From Novosphingobium sp. (GTDB taxonomy: Bacteria; Pseudomonadota; Alphaproteobacteria; Sphingomonadales; Sphingomonadaceae), in assembly GCF_020852455.1 (NCBI RefSeq), contig NZ_JADZAT010000009.1, positions 86,809 to 150,808 of the forward strand: a stretch of DNA of 64,000 nt, given 5' to 3'. Made by a program: the position numbers and the translations under genes. How positions within the stretch are numbered: position 1 is the first letter of the stretch; the number at the start of each line of letters is the position of its first letter. Shown in pieces: positions 1 through 9,231 of the stretch. The notes beneath the pieces are model-generated. The model was given only the letters and a program-made list of their open reading frames with translations. It made no database searches and was not told where the DNA came from.

Positions 1-178
1 CCAGGCCCTTCAGCCGGTCAAGCGTCATGGTCGCGAGCTTTTCCTCGGAGCCGCGCATGCGCGTGCTCATCAGCTCGTTATGCCCCAGCACAATCATGAA
101 ATCGCGCCCGTGGGCATAGAGCTTCAGCTCCTCACCCCCTGGGACCTGTGCAGTGCCGAGCAGTTCGCGCTGGATCAC
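1..178 (-). CDS. Partial spermidine-synthase-like protein, N-terminal end only
   Basis: The gene runs off the left edge of the window, so only about 59 codons are visible. A GTG start at 178-176 overlaps the aroG stop as GTGA, which implies translational coupling. The peptide begins [17 protein letters not shown] and continues with [21 protein letters not shown] recognise this as the N-terminus of spermidine-synthase-like proteins of sphingomonads, which have an aminopropyltransferase/Rossmann methyltransferase fold. The catalytic part lies outside the window, so real putrescine aminopropyltransferase activity cannot be judged. Confidence 0.55.
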   Translation of the reverse strand, partial: MIQRELLGTAQVPGGEELKLYAHGRDFMIVLGHNELMSTRMRGSEEKLATMTLDRLKGL

Positions 179-1548
179 GCCGCGCGCTGGGCCCGTTCGA
201 CCGCTTCCTGATTGAGCATGTCGGCCAGCAGGAACGCCAGTTCGATCGACTGCGCCGCGTTGAGCCGCGGGTCGCAGTGGGTGTGATAGCGGTCGGCCAG
301 TGCCGAATCCGAAATCGCTACCGCTCCGCCGACACATTCGGTCACGTCCTGGCCGGTCATTTCGATGTGGATCCCGCCGGCGTGGGTGCCTTCGGCGCGG
401 TGCACCGCGAAGAACCCGCGCACTTCGTTCAGTATCCGGTCGAACGGACGGGTCTTGTAACCGCTCTCGGCCTTGATCACGTTGCCGTGCATCGGATCGC
501 ATGACCACACCACCGGGTGCCCTTCGCGCTTGACCGCGCGGACCAGTGGGGCGAGGCCTGCCTCAACCTTGTCATCGCCGAACCGGCTGATCAGCGTGAT
601 CCGCCCCGCCTCACGCGCGGGGTTGAGCAGGTCAAGCTGGCGCAGCAGTTCGTCGGGAGCCAGGCTGGGCCCGCACTTGAAGCCCACCGGGTTGCCCACC
701 CCGCGCAGGAATTCGACATGCGCCGATCCTTCGAAGCGCGTCCGGTCGCCAATCCACAGCATGTGCGCCGAGGTATCGTACCAGTCGCCGGTCAGCGAAT
801 CCTGGCGGGTCATCGCCTGTTCGTAGCGCAGATGCAGCGCTTCGTGGCTGGTATAGAAGCTGGTGCCCTGCAGCTGCGGCACGGTTTCGGGATCGATCCC
901 GCAGGCCTGCATGAAGTCCAGCGCCTCACCGATCCGGTTCGACACTTCGGCAAAGCGATCGGCCCAGGGACTGCGGCCCATGAAATCGAGCGTCCACTGG
1001 TGGACCTGGCGCAGGTTGGCATAGCCGCCCGTCGAAAAGGCGCGCAGCAGGTTCAGCGTCGCGGCGCTTTGCGAATAGGCCTGCAGCAGCCGCTGCGGAT
1101 CGGGGATGCGGGATTCGGCGGTGAAATCGATCCCGTTGATGTTGTCACCCAGATAGCTGGGCAGTTCCAGATCGCCCTGCACTTCGACCGGCGAGCTGCG
1201 CGGCTTGGCGAACTGGCCGGCCATCCGGCCAACCTTCACCACCGGCTGCTTGCCGGCGAAGGTCAGCACCACCGCCATCTGCAGCAGCACGCGGAAGGTA
1301 TCGCGGATGTTGTTGGGATGGAATTCGGCAAAGCTTTCCGCGCAGTCCCCGCCCTGGAGCAGAAACCCACGCCCCTGCGCCACTTCGGCAAGGTCCGCCT
1401 TGAGCGCGCGCGCCTCGCCCGCGAAGACCAGCGGGGGGAAATTGGTGAGCGTTTCGGTTACCCGGTCGAGGGCCGCAGCATCGGGATAGCTGGGCAGGTG
1501 CCGCGCTTCCTTTGCCGTCCAGCTTTCAGGGTTCCAATTGCTCGCCAC
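175..1548 (-). CDS. aroG: Class II 3-deoxy-7-phosphoheptulonate (DAHP) synthase
   Basis: This 457-residue enzyme condenses phosphoenolpyruvate and erythrose 4-phosphate, the first step of the shikimate pathway for aromatic amino acids. It belongs to the plant/mycobacterial class II (AroA_II) family. The metal-site segment QGGDCAES is at residues 65-72, with Cys69 the expected ligand, and [11 protein letters not shown] at 107-117 is the phosphate-binding signature. Length is normal for the family. The start is GTG at 1548, chosen because [10 protein letters not shown] is the usual N-terminus and GGAG lies 8 nt upstream. The 121-bp gap to the M16 gene suggests its own promoter. The downstream spermidine-synthase-like gene is coupled through a GTGA overlap. 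Confidence 0.95.
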   Translation of the reverse strand: MASNWNPESWTAKEARHLPSYPDAAALDRVTETLTNFPPLVFAGEARALKADLAEVAQGRGFLLQGGDCAESFAEFHPNNIRDTFRVLLQMAVVLTFAGKQPVVKVGRMAGQFAKPRSSPVEVQGDLELPSYLGDNINGIDFTAESRIPDPQRLLQAYSQSAATLNLLRAFSTGGYANLRQVHQWTLDFMGRSPWADRFAEVSNRIGEALDFMQACGIDPETVPQLQGTSFYTSHEALHLRYEQAMTRQDSLTGDWYDTSAHMLWIGDRTRFEGSAHVEFLRGVGNPVGFKCGPSLAPDELLRQLDLLNPAREAGRITLISRFGDDKVEAGLAPLVRAVKREGHPVVWSCDPMHGNVIKAESGYKTRPFDRILNEVRGFFAVHRAEGTHAGGIHIEMTGQDVTECVGGAVAISDSALADRYHTHCDPRLNAAQSIELAFLLADMLNQEAVERAQRAA

Positions 1549-1669
1549 GTCACATACTCCGGTTCACGAAAGCGCGCGCCATAGCGCCAGATCGACGCAA
1601 ATGCAAAGACTGCAAAGCCAATCGCGGCAATCGTGAAATTTTGTTACTCCGGCGCTTCGTCCGGTTACC

Positions 1670-4633
1670 TTACTTCGTCAGCACGGCCCCCGGCACCCAG
1701 CCCGGCAGGCTGGCCAGCGTGCGGCCCTGCGGCAGCACTGCCAGGCGCCAGCTGGCGTTGCGGGTCAGGTACTTCTTCGCCAGCGCCTGCATCGCTTCAG
1801 GGGTGGTGACAGTGTAGTCATTCATCACCGAACGCACCGTGGTGAAGCGTACCGGATCGGTGGTGGCGCCTTCCATCAGGTACATGATGAACGCGCTGCT
1901 GGTGCCCGCGCGGGTCAGCTGCTGCTTGAGCGGTTCGGTGACCAGCCCCAGCTCGTCCGCGCTGACCGGGCGCGCCACCAGATCGGCCGCGATCTCGTCG
2001 GCAAGCTGGAAGAAAACCGGCACCGCCTCGGGCTTGAGCTGCGCAATCACCATGATCTTGCCGCCGTTGTCGAGATCCACCGGCCAGTCGTTGACCGCTT
2101 GCGGCGAATAGGCCTGGCCCAGCTTTTCGCGGAGCTTTTCCAGCACCCGGTTCTGCAACAGCTGGGTCAGGATCTCCAGCTGGCGGCTTTCGCGGATGTT
2201 GGCGGCCCCGCCGCTGGTTGGCCAGCCGATGATCGCCGCGGCCTGGTCCTTGTCGCCATTGTGGTGGAGCAGGACCGGTTCAAGCGAAGGTGCCAGGGTC
2301 CGCGCCGTCGCGGGGGCGGTCCCGGCCGGTAGCCCGCCGCGTGCTGGCAGCGCACCGAAGGTCTTCGCCAGCGCGGCGACGGCGGCATCGCGATCGAAAT
2401 CGCCGAACAGGTGGATCTCCATCGGCCCCTGGCGCAGGATCGGCTCCCACACCTGACGGAAGCCTTCGGGCGTGGTGGCCTCGATCTCCTGCGGATCGGG
2501 GGTCCGGAAGGTGGCATCGCGGTTGCGCTCGAAATAGCGCAGATCGCGTTCGAGCATGCCCTGCGGGCTGGCCGCGAAGGCCGCATAGCTCAACTTGCTG
2601 GCCGCCTTGGCGCGCAGTACCGGCTGCGGATCCCAGCGCGGCGTGGCGAATTTGGCAGCGAACAGATAGAGCTGGTCGGCCAGGTCTGCCGAGCGGGTAT
2701 CGGCGGCGAAAACAAAGGTCGATTCCTCGATCTTGAAATCGAAGCCCATCTTGCGCCCGGTCATGATCTTGTCGATTTCTTCCTGGCCCAGCTTGCCCTC
2801 TCCCGAACTGACCAGCGCCAGATCACCCAGTGCCGCATAGGGCGCGGTCTGCGGATTGAACGCACGCCAGCCCGCGCCGAAGCGGACCTTCAGCGTAACC
2901 CGGCCGGGCTCGTCCTCGGTCGGCCACAGCAGCACCTTGACCCCGTTGGCGAAATCGAGCTGCTCGATGTCGAGCAGTCCGGTGTTCTTGCGGGCCGAAG
3001 GCTGCTGCGCGGAACCAATCGGTGGCAGGCTGGCGAAATCGATCGGCTTGGCATCGACCCGCGACTTGCCATCGGCCGCGATCGGCGCGGCCAGCGCCAG
3101 CTTCAGCGCCTGCGGGCTCGCCTCGTTCGCCTGCGGCGTGACATAGACCGAACGGGTCACCGTCCCGCGGAAGATCGCGCGGGTGCGGGCCAGCACATTG
3201 GCCGGGGTAAACAGCGGGATCGAGCGCTTGAAGATATCAAGCACCGTTTCGGGCGATGCGATAGTTTCACGAATATCGAGCGCGGTGACCATATCATCGG
3301 CCAGCCGCGCACCCGGCAGCAGGCGGCGCTGTTCGACCGAGCTTTCGAAGGCGACCGCGAATTCCTTGACCTCACGGTCGATCTCTTCCTGGGTCGGCGG
3401 CTTGGCCAGGGCATCGGCAATCACCGCGCGGGTATCGCCGAGTGCGGTCTTCCAGTCCGGCCCCAGCGGCGTGATCGAGACATAGGTAACATCGGCCGAG
3501 CGGCTGATCTTCTGCTTGTCCACCTGCGCCACCAGGAAGCTGCCCCCGGCCCGCGCGCGGGCTTCAAGCCGGCGGTTGATGATCGCCTGAGCCAGCGATT
3601 CGATCATGATCCCCTGATTATAGACCACCGTATCGCGCACCGGCCGCCACGGGCGCAGCACCGCATAGGTGATCTGGCGCGGCAGGGTCGACTCCACGAT
3701 CACCCGGGTTTCACCAACCGGGGCCAGGCCCTTGGCCCCCTTGGGCGCCAGCGGATCACCGAACGGCGGTTCAGGCATGCGCGGCCCAACACCCCGCCAA
3801 TCGCCGAACCAGGTCTTAATCAAAGCTTCCAGCTTGGCCGGATCGATATCGCCAACCGCCACGATCACGCAGTTTTCGGGACGATACCAGCGCTGGTGAA
3901 AGGCCCTGACCGAGGCCTGATTGGCACCGGTCAGCGCGGCTTCGGTTCCGATCACCGGGCGCGAGCCCAGCTTCTGCCCGGCATAAAGCGTTTGCTGGGT
4001 CTGTTCGAACACGCGCTCAGCAGTGCCGCCGCGTTCACGCTTTTCAGCCAGTACGATCGGCACATCGCTGCGCACGTTGGCTTCCGACAGGGTCGGGGCG
4101 ATCACCATGCCCGACAGCAGCTTCATCGCCTCGTCCACCTTGGCCCCGCTCACGTCGGGCAGGTCGAGCTTGAAGGTGGTGCTGATCGGCCCGGTCAGGG
4201 CATTGGTATCGCTGCCGAAGGTTGCCCCCAGCCGCTGGAAGGTGGAGATCGCCTGGCCATCGCCAAGATACTTGGACTGGCGAAACACCAGGTGTTCCAG
4301 CAAATGCGAATAGCCCATTTCGCTCGGCTGTTCATACAGCGAGCCAACATCCATCCGCACGCGGATCGAAACCTGGCCGGGCGGCACGCCGTTCTTGCGC
4401 ACCGCATAGCGCACCCCGTTGGACAGTTCGCCAAAGATCCATTCCTTGTCCTGCGGAATGTCACTGCCGCGATAGAGCCAGGGAGTGTTGGGATCGACCC
4501 TGGGGGCAGCCGGCTTGGCGGGAGCTGGCCTGCGAACCGGCGCCGAAGCCGCTTCGAGTGCTGGCGCGACGACCAGCGAAAGCACGGAGATAACAAGGGC
4601 GGAAAGGCGCGCGGCGCGGGATTTCAGGTGCAT
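1670..4633 (-). CDS. M16 family zinc metallopeptidase, exported
   Basis: A 987-residue protein with an N-terminal signal sequence (hydrophobic ALVISVLSLVVAPALEA) followed by an Ala/Pro-rich linker. The inverted zinc motif HxxEH is intact as H110-L-L-E113-H114, so the first M16 domain should be catalytic. The length fits the two-half pitrilysin-like architecture with M16 and M16_C domains repeated; the second half lacks the HxxEH motif, as is usual. It probably degrades peptides in the periplasm. The reading frame stays open far upstream, but ATG at 4633 is the only start giving a proper signal peptide. The upstream FKBP gene on the same strand is 65 bp away. Substrate unknown. Confidence 0.9.
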   Translation of the reverse strand: MHLKSRAARLSALVISVLSLVVAPALEAASAPVRRPAPAKPAAPRVDPNTPWLYRGSDIPQDKEWIFGELSNGVRYAVRKNGVPPGQVSIRVRMDVGSLYEQPSEMGYSHLLEHLVFRQSKYLGDGQAISTFQRLGATFGSDTNALTGPISTTFKLDLPDVSGAKVDEAMKLLSGMVIAPTLSEANVRSDVPIVLAEKRERGGTAERVFEQTQQTLYAGQKLGSRPVIGTEAALTGANQASVRAFHQRWYRPENCVIVAVGDIDPAKLEALIKTWFGDWRGVGPRMPEPPFGDPLAPKGAKGLAPVGETRVIVESTLPRQITYAVLRPWRPVRDTVVYNQGIMIESLAQAIINRRLEARARAGGSFLVAQVDKQKISRSADVTYVSITPLGPDWKTALGDTRAVIADALAKPPTQEEIDREVKEFAVAFESSVEQRRLLPGARLADDMVTALDIRETIASPETVLDIFKRSIPLFTPANVLARTRAIFRGTVTRSVYVTPQANEASPQALKLALAAPIAADGKSRVDAKPIDFASLPPIGSAQQPSARKNTGLLDIEQLDFANGVKVLLWPTEDEPGRVTLKVRFGAGWRAFNPQTAPYAALGDLALVSSGEGKLGQEEIDKIMTGRKMGFDFKIEESTFVFAADTRSADLADQLYLFAAKFATPRWDPQPVLRAKAASKLSYAAFAASPQGMLERDLRYFERNRDATFRTPDPQEIEATTPEGFRQVWEPILRQGPMEIHLFGDFDRDAAVAALAKTFGALPARGGLPAGTAPATARTLAPSLEPVLLHHNGDKDQAAAIIGWPTSGGAANIRESRQLEILTQLLQNRVLEKLREKLGQAYSPQAVNDWPVDLDNGGKIMVIAQLKPEAVPVFFQLADEIAADLVARPVSADELGLVTEPLKQQLTRAGTSSAFIMYLMEGATTDPVRFTTVRSVMNDYTVTTPEAMQALAKKYLTRNASWRLAVLPQGRTLASLPGWVPGAVLTK

Positions 4634-4698
4634 AGGCGGCAGACTATAGGCAGCCACTTTGTGAAGGGCCAGTGAATAACCGACCCTGCACGAAAGCA

Positions 4699-5202
4699 TC
4701 AACGCCGGGCCCTGGCCTCCAGTTCCTTGCGGGTTATCACCTGGCGCAGCTCGGCCTGGAACACCAGATCGGTATCGGGCGGGATCGGTCCAGCGCCCTT
4801 GTCGCCATAGGCCAGCGCGGCGGGCAGGCACAGCCGCACCAAACCGCCCTGCGGCGCCAGTTGCAGGCCTTCGGTGACGCCGGCAACCAGCCCGGCGATC
4901 GGGAAGGTCTTGTCCACTCCCTGATCGAACACTTCGCCCGAATAGGCCGAATAGATGATGTAATCGAGCTGCACCACGTCGACCGGGGTGGGCAGCCGGC
5001 CCTTGCCGGGACGCAGCAATTGATAACCCAGGCCGGACGGCGTCTTGTGCGTGCAGGTGCGGAATGCCTCGCTCACCACCGGCTGCAGCGGCACCGGCAG
5101 GATCGGCTGCGGCTGCGCCTGCGCCTGGGCCTGGGCCTGCGCTGCCTGCGCCGCAAGCAGCACCGTTGCCATGGCTGCCCGGCGCACTACTGCCGCTCCC
5201 AC
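4699..5202 (-). CDS. FKBP-type peptidyl-prolyl cis-trans isomerase, exported
   Basis: A 167-residue protein with a signal peptide (two Arg then AAMATVLLAAQAAQA) and a C-terminal FKBP domain, about residues 50-160. Family features seen are VDVVQLDYIIYSAYSGEVFDQ, the VTEGLQLAPQGG turn and LAYGDKGAGPIPPDTDLVF. It should speed proline isomerisation of periplasmic proteins. I chose ATG 5202, overlapping the upstream gene by 16 nt, because the next Met (5172) would drop the basic n-region of the signal peptide. The stretch after the signal is an Ala-Gln dipeptide run encoded by a GCCTGG/GCCTGC simple repeat near 5110-5155. Catalytic activity is inferred from the fold. Confidence 0.85.
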   Translation of the reverse strand: MGAAVVRRAAMATVLLAAQAAQAQAQAQAQPQPILPVPLQPVVSEAFRTCTHKTPSGLGYQLLRPGKGRLPTPVDVVQLDYIIYSAYSGEVFDQGVDKTFPIAGLVAGVTEGLQLAPQGGLVRLCLPAALAYGDKGAGPIPPDTDLVFQAELRQVITRKELEARARR

Positions 5203-5612
5203 ACCTGCGACTTGCAGAGCAAACCACCCAGGATGCAGCCGCTGATCTTGAGGTGATTCACATCGATCTGCCTGATCGTCGAATAGTAACTGTCGTTGCG
5301 GTCAGGCACGAAAACCTTGCCCTGCCACCTGTTGGCGCCGGTCTGCTTGTAATCGCGCAGCAGCCGGGTGCCGACCAGCGGCGGCGCCCCGGCCTTGCGG
5401 GCGGCAGCCTGCGCGTCGGGCGAGGCTGAAGTGACCGTGCCGCACAGCAGCTTGCCGCACATCGCGGTCGATACCGTAACATTGCGCTTGGGGTTGATCC
5501 AGTTGCCGACGACCGCACCGGGCGGAAGCGACGACGTTGCCGCCACCGCGCCATTGGCCATCCACACCAGCCCCACTGCGGCGAGATTTAACCCACTGCG
5601 ATACAGACCCAT
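5187..5612 (-). CDS. DUF2147 family secreted protein
   Basis: A 141-residue protein with a signal peptide (to about residue 24) and a DUF2147-type domain. Recognisable parts are VGNWINPKRNVTVSTAMCGK, LLRDYKQTGANRWQGKVFVP and the ending ISGCILGGLLCKSQVWER. Four Cys in the mature part could form two disulfides. DUF2147 proteins are small beta-rich envelope proteins without an assigned reaction. ATG at 5612 has the RBS AGGGGGA 7-8 nt upstream on the coding strand. It overlaps the FKBP gene downstream by 16 nt, so the two are likely one transcript. Confidence 0.8.
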   Translation of the reverse strand: MGLYRSGLNLAAVGLVWMANGAVAATSSLPPGAVVGNWINPKRNVTVSTAMCGKLLCGTVTSASPDAQAAARKAGAPPLVGTRLLRDYKQTGANRWQGKVFVPDRNDSYYSTIRQIDVNHLKISGCILGGLLCKSQVWERQ

Positions 5613-5723
5613 TCGGCAGTCCCCCTGCCCAGGCGTTGTTGCATAGGTGCTGCGTGCCGCGCAAGCAGGGGGAATAGCTTGATGACAGGGCAAGGCGCGC
5701 TCAGGCAAGTACGGCGGGACGAC

Positions 5724-6260
5724 CTAGTGACCGTTCGTCGACGGACAGTTCCATTGAAAAGCCCAATTCTGATTCACGTTGAACTTCCACTTCCCGAGCG
5801 CTTGAAAATTGGGAATCTCGGTACAGCCATGGGTTGGTGTTGAAGTATGATTTGTGTAAATTCGAATGACATTGCGCCCGTCCGGGTCATGAGCCATCGA
5901 GACATTGTTATCGTTGATGAAGTGGGAATGGCGTTCGTAGTTCGTGCTCAGTTTTGAGACCTGTCCGGCGGTTTCAAACCCCTTGGTGGCGGTGGTTTTC
6001 AGGCCGTTCTGAAGACCAACGATCGCGTTCTTCTGCGTTTTGAGTTCGGCCTGAAGCGCGGCAAGCTGCCCCTCCAGCTCGGCAATCCGGGCTTCGGCCC
6101 GTCCCTCGCCGCTGACCGTGTTGGCGGTTCCCGGTGAAACCTGCGCGGTGGTGATCTTGATCGGGGCCGGCCGGTTGGTGGTTGTCACCTGGCCAACCAG
6201 CGCCGCAGACCCAAGCCCCGCCAACAGGGCCACCGAAACCATCTGCACCATTTTACGCAT
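5724..6260 (-). CDS. Secreted coiled-coil protein of unknown function
   Basis: I do not recognise this 178-residue protein. It has a signal peptide (MRKMVQMVSVALLAGLGSAA), a short linker containing RPAPIKITT, then a predicted coiled coil of about 40 residues rich in Ala, Glu, Leu and Gln (EARIAELEGQLAALQAELK). The C-terminal half is Asn/His/Trp-rich with two Cys and ends near FQWNCPSTNGH. ATG 6260 has a good AGAGGA ribosome site. It lies 41 bp after the next upstream gene, which carries the same PIK-type linker, so they probably form a two-gene unit. Codon use is less GC-rich than in neighbours, hinting at transfer. Confidence 0.6.
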   Translation of the reverse strand: MRKMVQMVSVALLAGLGSAALVGQVTTTNRPAPIKITTAQVSPGTANTVSGEGRAEARIAELEGQLAALQAELKTQKNAIVGLQNGLKTTATKGFETAGQVSKLSTNYERHSHFINDNNVSMAHDPDGRNVIRIYTNHTSTPTHGCTEIPNFQALGKWKFNVNQNWAFQWNCPSTNGH

Positions 6261-6301
6261 GAAATATCCTCTTCTTTGATGGAGCTTGCCAGGAAGTGAA
6301 G

Positions 6302-7363
6302 TCAGCGCTGGTCGCGGGCCAGACAGCGCACCCGGGCGCGCACGATCCCCACTGTTGAATTGGCTACGTTCAGTTTCCAGTAGGTGTGGCCGTCGGGGTG
6401 CTTTTCCCGAACGATCGCGACATGGTGGTTGTGATCCCCCAGGTTGCCGGCAATGGCCGTCAATCCGCACAGGCTGCCGTCGACCGCCGACAGCCACCTT
6501 GCGCCTTCCACCCAGGTCTCGGCCGGCTGGACCTTTTCCCAGTTTTCGTACTTGTTCGACCAGCCTTCGAAAGTTGCCGCCGCGAAGCTGGTGGTCTTGC
6601 CCTTTGGGCCAATGTATTTGACCGGCCCCGAACCGTTCATCTGTACGGCAATCGCCGAACCAGCGGCGTAACCCGAACAGCCATAGACATAAACTGAGCT
6701 CCCGCCGACCTTCACACTGTCCCCGCCACCGCGGAACTTGCCGGCCACTTCAGCCAGGAAATGGGCGACGTTCGGCCCGTCGAGCTCGGATTTGAAGCGA
6801 TGCTCATCACAGCCGCCATATGATTTTGTCGGCAGCGGAGCCGGGAAGATCTTTTCGTTGCCGACCATTGCGGTGGTAAAGCGATCCTTCTTCACACATG
6901 TCGCCCCGGCCTGTATATGTCCGGCGGCGCTGGTGCCGGATAGCCGCCACATGACCTGGCCGTTGGGCAGCTTCTTCAGGTCGATCAGGACATGTTCGGC
7001 CCCGCCGGCGAAGTTGCCACTGACCCTGGTGAGCACGCAGATCATCGAATCTGCCGACCCCATGTAGATCGGCTTGTCTCCGCTGGTCCAAGTGAAGTCC
7101 ACCGGATCGAGCGGCAGCTTGAGCGCTGCGTCGATCATCTTGTCGAAATCAACGCCGCTCAGCGGCCCCGAGGCCGGTTTGGGGGAAGGCTTGCCGATCT
7201 TGATCGGCGCCGGTGCCGGCGTCGGGCTGGGCGACGGGGTGCCCAGTTTGATCGGCGGCGGCCGGCCGTTGGGTTCGGCCTGCGCGGGTTCGAGCATGAT
7301 GATCCCGCCCAGGGCAACCATGCCAAGACCCAGCGAAGTGAAACCGCCGATCGTGCCCCGCAT
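6302..7363 (-). CDS. Secreted protein with three internal repeats, unknown function
   Basis: A 353-residue exported protein that I cannot assign to a named family. After a signal peptide (to about residue 29) comes a Pro/Ser/Lys-rich linker, residues 31-65, with PPPIKLG and APIKIG. Three degenerate repeats of about 48 residues follow. Repeat 1 starts CVLTRVSGNFAGG at Cys109 and ends at Cys156. Repeat 2 starts near His201 (HFLAEVAGKFRGG). Repeat 3 starts CGLTAIAGNLGDH at Cys299 and ends at Cys347. Repeats 1 and 3 each begin and end with Cys, suggesting an internal disulfide. ATG 7363 has a strong AAGGAGG site. The LuxR-type regulator is divergent, 144 bp away. Adhesin or ligand-binding modules are possible but unproven. 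Confidence 0.7.
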   Translation of the reverse strand: MRGTIGGFTSLGLGMVALGGIIMLEPAQAEPNGRPPPIKLGTPSPSPTPAPAPIKIGKPSPKPASGPLSGVDFDKMIDAALKLPLDPVDFTWTSGDKPIYMGSADSMICVLTRVSGNFAGGAEHVLIDLKKLPNGQVMWRLSGTSAAGHIQAGATCVKKDRFTTAMVGNEKIFPAPLPTKSYGGCDEHRFKSELDGPNVAHFLAEVAGKFRGGGDSVKVGGSSVYVYGCSGYAAGSAIAVQMNGSGPVKYIGPKGKTTSFAAATFEGWSNKYENWEKVQPAETWVEGARWLSAVDGSLCGLTAIAGNLGDHNHHVAIVREKHPDGHTYWKLNVANSTVGIVRARVRCLARDQR

Positions 7364-7507
7364 TGGCCGCCCTCCTTGATCGCATGACTTTGCTGCGAGG
7401 CTATCCAAAATTCGGACTTGAAACTGTTGCCGTTTGGAGGGAGTTTGCGCGCCGGTCGCTCAGGGGGTCGAGGCAGGCAAAAGTCGCCGGGCCAGGGGGC
7501 AAGATCG

Positions 7508-8566
7508 ATGGGACCATCGGCAACAATCCAGCATATCCGGCATATTGCCGCGCAGGGGCTTGGCGCGCGGCTGGCGATTCCGGCCATGGTCGATGCGATG
7601 GAGCGGCTGATTCCGTCACGCACCCGCACCTTCATGTGGCTCGACGATGACGGCAACCAGACCGACATGTACGAGCAGCAACCGATCCCCGAAGCGATCG
7701 AGGCAATGATCGCGGCCGGCCCCGAACTGGCTGCTGATCCGCACGCGCCATCAACCAACAAGATGGCCCAGTCGCCCTTCGAATATGGCGGCTGGCGGGT
7801 ATTCGAACACTTCCCCGGGTGGGACAAGTCGATGCTCAAGAACGAGATTTTCCGTCGCTACGGGATCGGCAACAACCTGGATTTCCCCTTGCGCCAGGGC
7901 CGCAAGACCCGCGCGATCCTGGCCTTTGGACGCGAACCGGGCAGCAGCAGCTATACCCGCCGCGAGGTTGAGGCGATGCTGGGCCTTCGCGCCCATTTCC
8001 TCCACGCGCTTGATTGCGTCGATGTCACCTTGTCGATCGAACAGGCCGCCACGCCCGATGATCCGCAGATCCTGCTGGTCGAACCCGATGGCCGGATCGA
8101 AACATCCAGCCCGACCGCAAAGCTGTTGTTGAGCCAGCTGGCAGGCGCGTGGGATGGAAGGAACCTTGTCAACGTGACCAGTGCCCCGGCCAGCCTGCGC
8201 GAACTGATGCGGCGCCTTGACCTGGCGGAAGAAGGCCGCAATGCGCAGCCGCCCTCGCAGGTCATTTCCACGCCCTGGGGCACTATCAAGGTCATTGCCC
8301 ACCAGCGCACCGCCGGCGGCGAATATGTGATCAGTCTGCATCGGCTGGTGCCGCGCGCCCTGGCCCGGATTCGCAAGGCTGCGTTCCTTGATCTGTCGCC
8401 GCGTGAGCGCGAGGTCGCAGTGGCAATGTGCACTTCGGCGAATGGCGAAGCGATCGCCCAGCTGGTCGGCCTCTCACCGGCTTCCTACCGTGAGTATGCA
8501 CGGCGGATCTATGGCCGGCTGGGGGTCGAAGGCCGGATCGGGGTGAAGGACCTGCTCGATAGCTGA
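7508..8566 (+). CDS. LuxR-family (GerE-type HTH) transcriptional regulator
   Basis: A 352-residue protein whose last 60 residues form a GerE/LuxR helix-turn-helix (LDLSPREREVAVAMCTS, then GLSPASYREYARRIYGRLG). The first 280 residues show no receiver or autoinducer-binding signature that I recognise and may be a GAF/PAS-like sensor. I chose ATG 7508 over an upstream in-frame ATG (7418) because AGGGGGC lies about 9 nt before it and the upstream extension is low-complexity Arg/Gly. It is divergent from the triple-repeat secreted protein and could regulate it, but no operator is evident. Confidence 0.8.
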   Translation: MGPSATIQHIRHIAAQGLGARLAIPAMVDAMERLIPSRTRTFMWLDDDGNQTDMYEQQPIPEAIEAMIAAGPELAADPHAPSTNKMAQSPFEYGGWRVFEHFPGWDKSMLKNEIFRRYGIGNNLDFPLRQGRKTRAILAFGREPGSSSYTRREVEAMLGLRAHFLHALDCVDVTLSIEQAATPDDPQILLVEPDGRIETSSPTAKLLLSQLAGAWDGRNLVNVTSAPASLRELMRRLDLAEEGRNAQPPSQVISTPWGTIKVIAHQRTAGGEYVISLHRLVPRALARIRKAAFLDLSPREREVAVAMCTSANGEAIAQLVGLSPASYREYARRIYGRLGVEGRIGVKDLLDS

Positions 8567-8629
8567 ACTTGTCGCGCGCCAAGCCGCTGCCTGCTTGACC
8601 TGACCCGCGCCGCGCCTACATGGGCAGGC

Positions 8630-9205
8630 ATGTTCATCGAAACCGAATTGACGCCCAACCCGGCCACGCTGAAGTTCCTGCCTGGTGAGCAGGTGATGCC
8701 CAGCGGCACCCGCGATTTCCGCGATGATGAGGACGCCGCCGCTTCGCCGCTGGCCAGCGCGCTGTTCGATCTGGGCGATGTGACCGGGGTGTTCTTCGGC
8801 CGCGATTTCGTTTCGGTCACCGCCGCGCCGGGGGTCGACTGGTCGGCCCTGAAGCCGCAGGTGGTGGCGATCCTGCTCGATCATTTCATCACCGGCGCGC
8901 CGCTGTTCAACGCGCCCAGCGCCGCCGGAATTGCGGTTCCGGCCGAGGATGAGGATCTGGGCGATGATCTCGCCGATGCCGATGTGATCGCCCAGATCAA
9001 GGACCTGATCGAAACCCGCGTCCGCCCGGCGGTGGCCAACGATGGCGGCGATATCGTCTATCGGGGCTTTCGCGAAGGCGTGGTCTATCTGACCATGCAG
9101 GGCGCCTGCGCCGGCTGCCCCAGCTCCACCGCCACGCTCAAGAACGGGATCGAAACGCTGCTCAAGCACTATGTCCCCGAAGTGAGCGAAGTGCGCGCCG
9201 CCTGA
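8630..9205 (+). CDS. nfuA: NifU-family iron-sulfur cluster carrier (Nfu)
   Basis: A 191-residue protein with an Nfu N-terminal domain (residues 1-90, MFIETELTPNPATLKFLPG) and a C-terminal NifU domain carrying Cys160-x2-Cys163 (QGACAGCPSS). These Cys bind a transient 4Fe-4S cluster at a dimer interface and pass it to client enzymes. This is the usual alphaproteobacterial/mitochondrial NFU1 layout and length. MiaB and MutY in this window are Fe-S enzymes that could be clients, which is inference. The next gene starts 26 bp downstream on the same strand. Confidence 0.93.
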   Translation: MFIETELTPNPATLKFLPGEQVMPSGTRDFRDDEDAAASPLASALFDLGDVTGVFFGRDFVSVTAAPGVDWSALKPQVVAILLDHFITGAPLFNAPSAAGIAVPAEDEDLGDDLADADVIAQIKDLIETRVRPAVANDGGDIVYRGFREGVVYLTMQGACAGCPSSTATLKNGIETLLKHYVPEVSEVRAA

Positions 9206-9231
9206 CCATTTCCCCTTAATCGGAGTACCAA

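Noticed and set aside
2411..4675. Long open frame (754 codons) on the plus strand opposite the M16 peptidase
   Set aside because: It is antisense to an intact metallopeptidase, is Arg/His/Gln-rich without any domain, and is typical of mirror frames in high-GC coding DNA.
4634..5227. Upstream extension of the M16 frame by 198 codons
   Set aside because: It covers the FKBP gene on the same strand in another frame and would bury the signal peptide.
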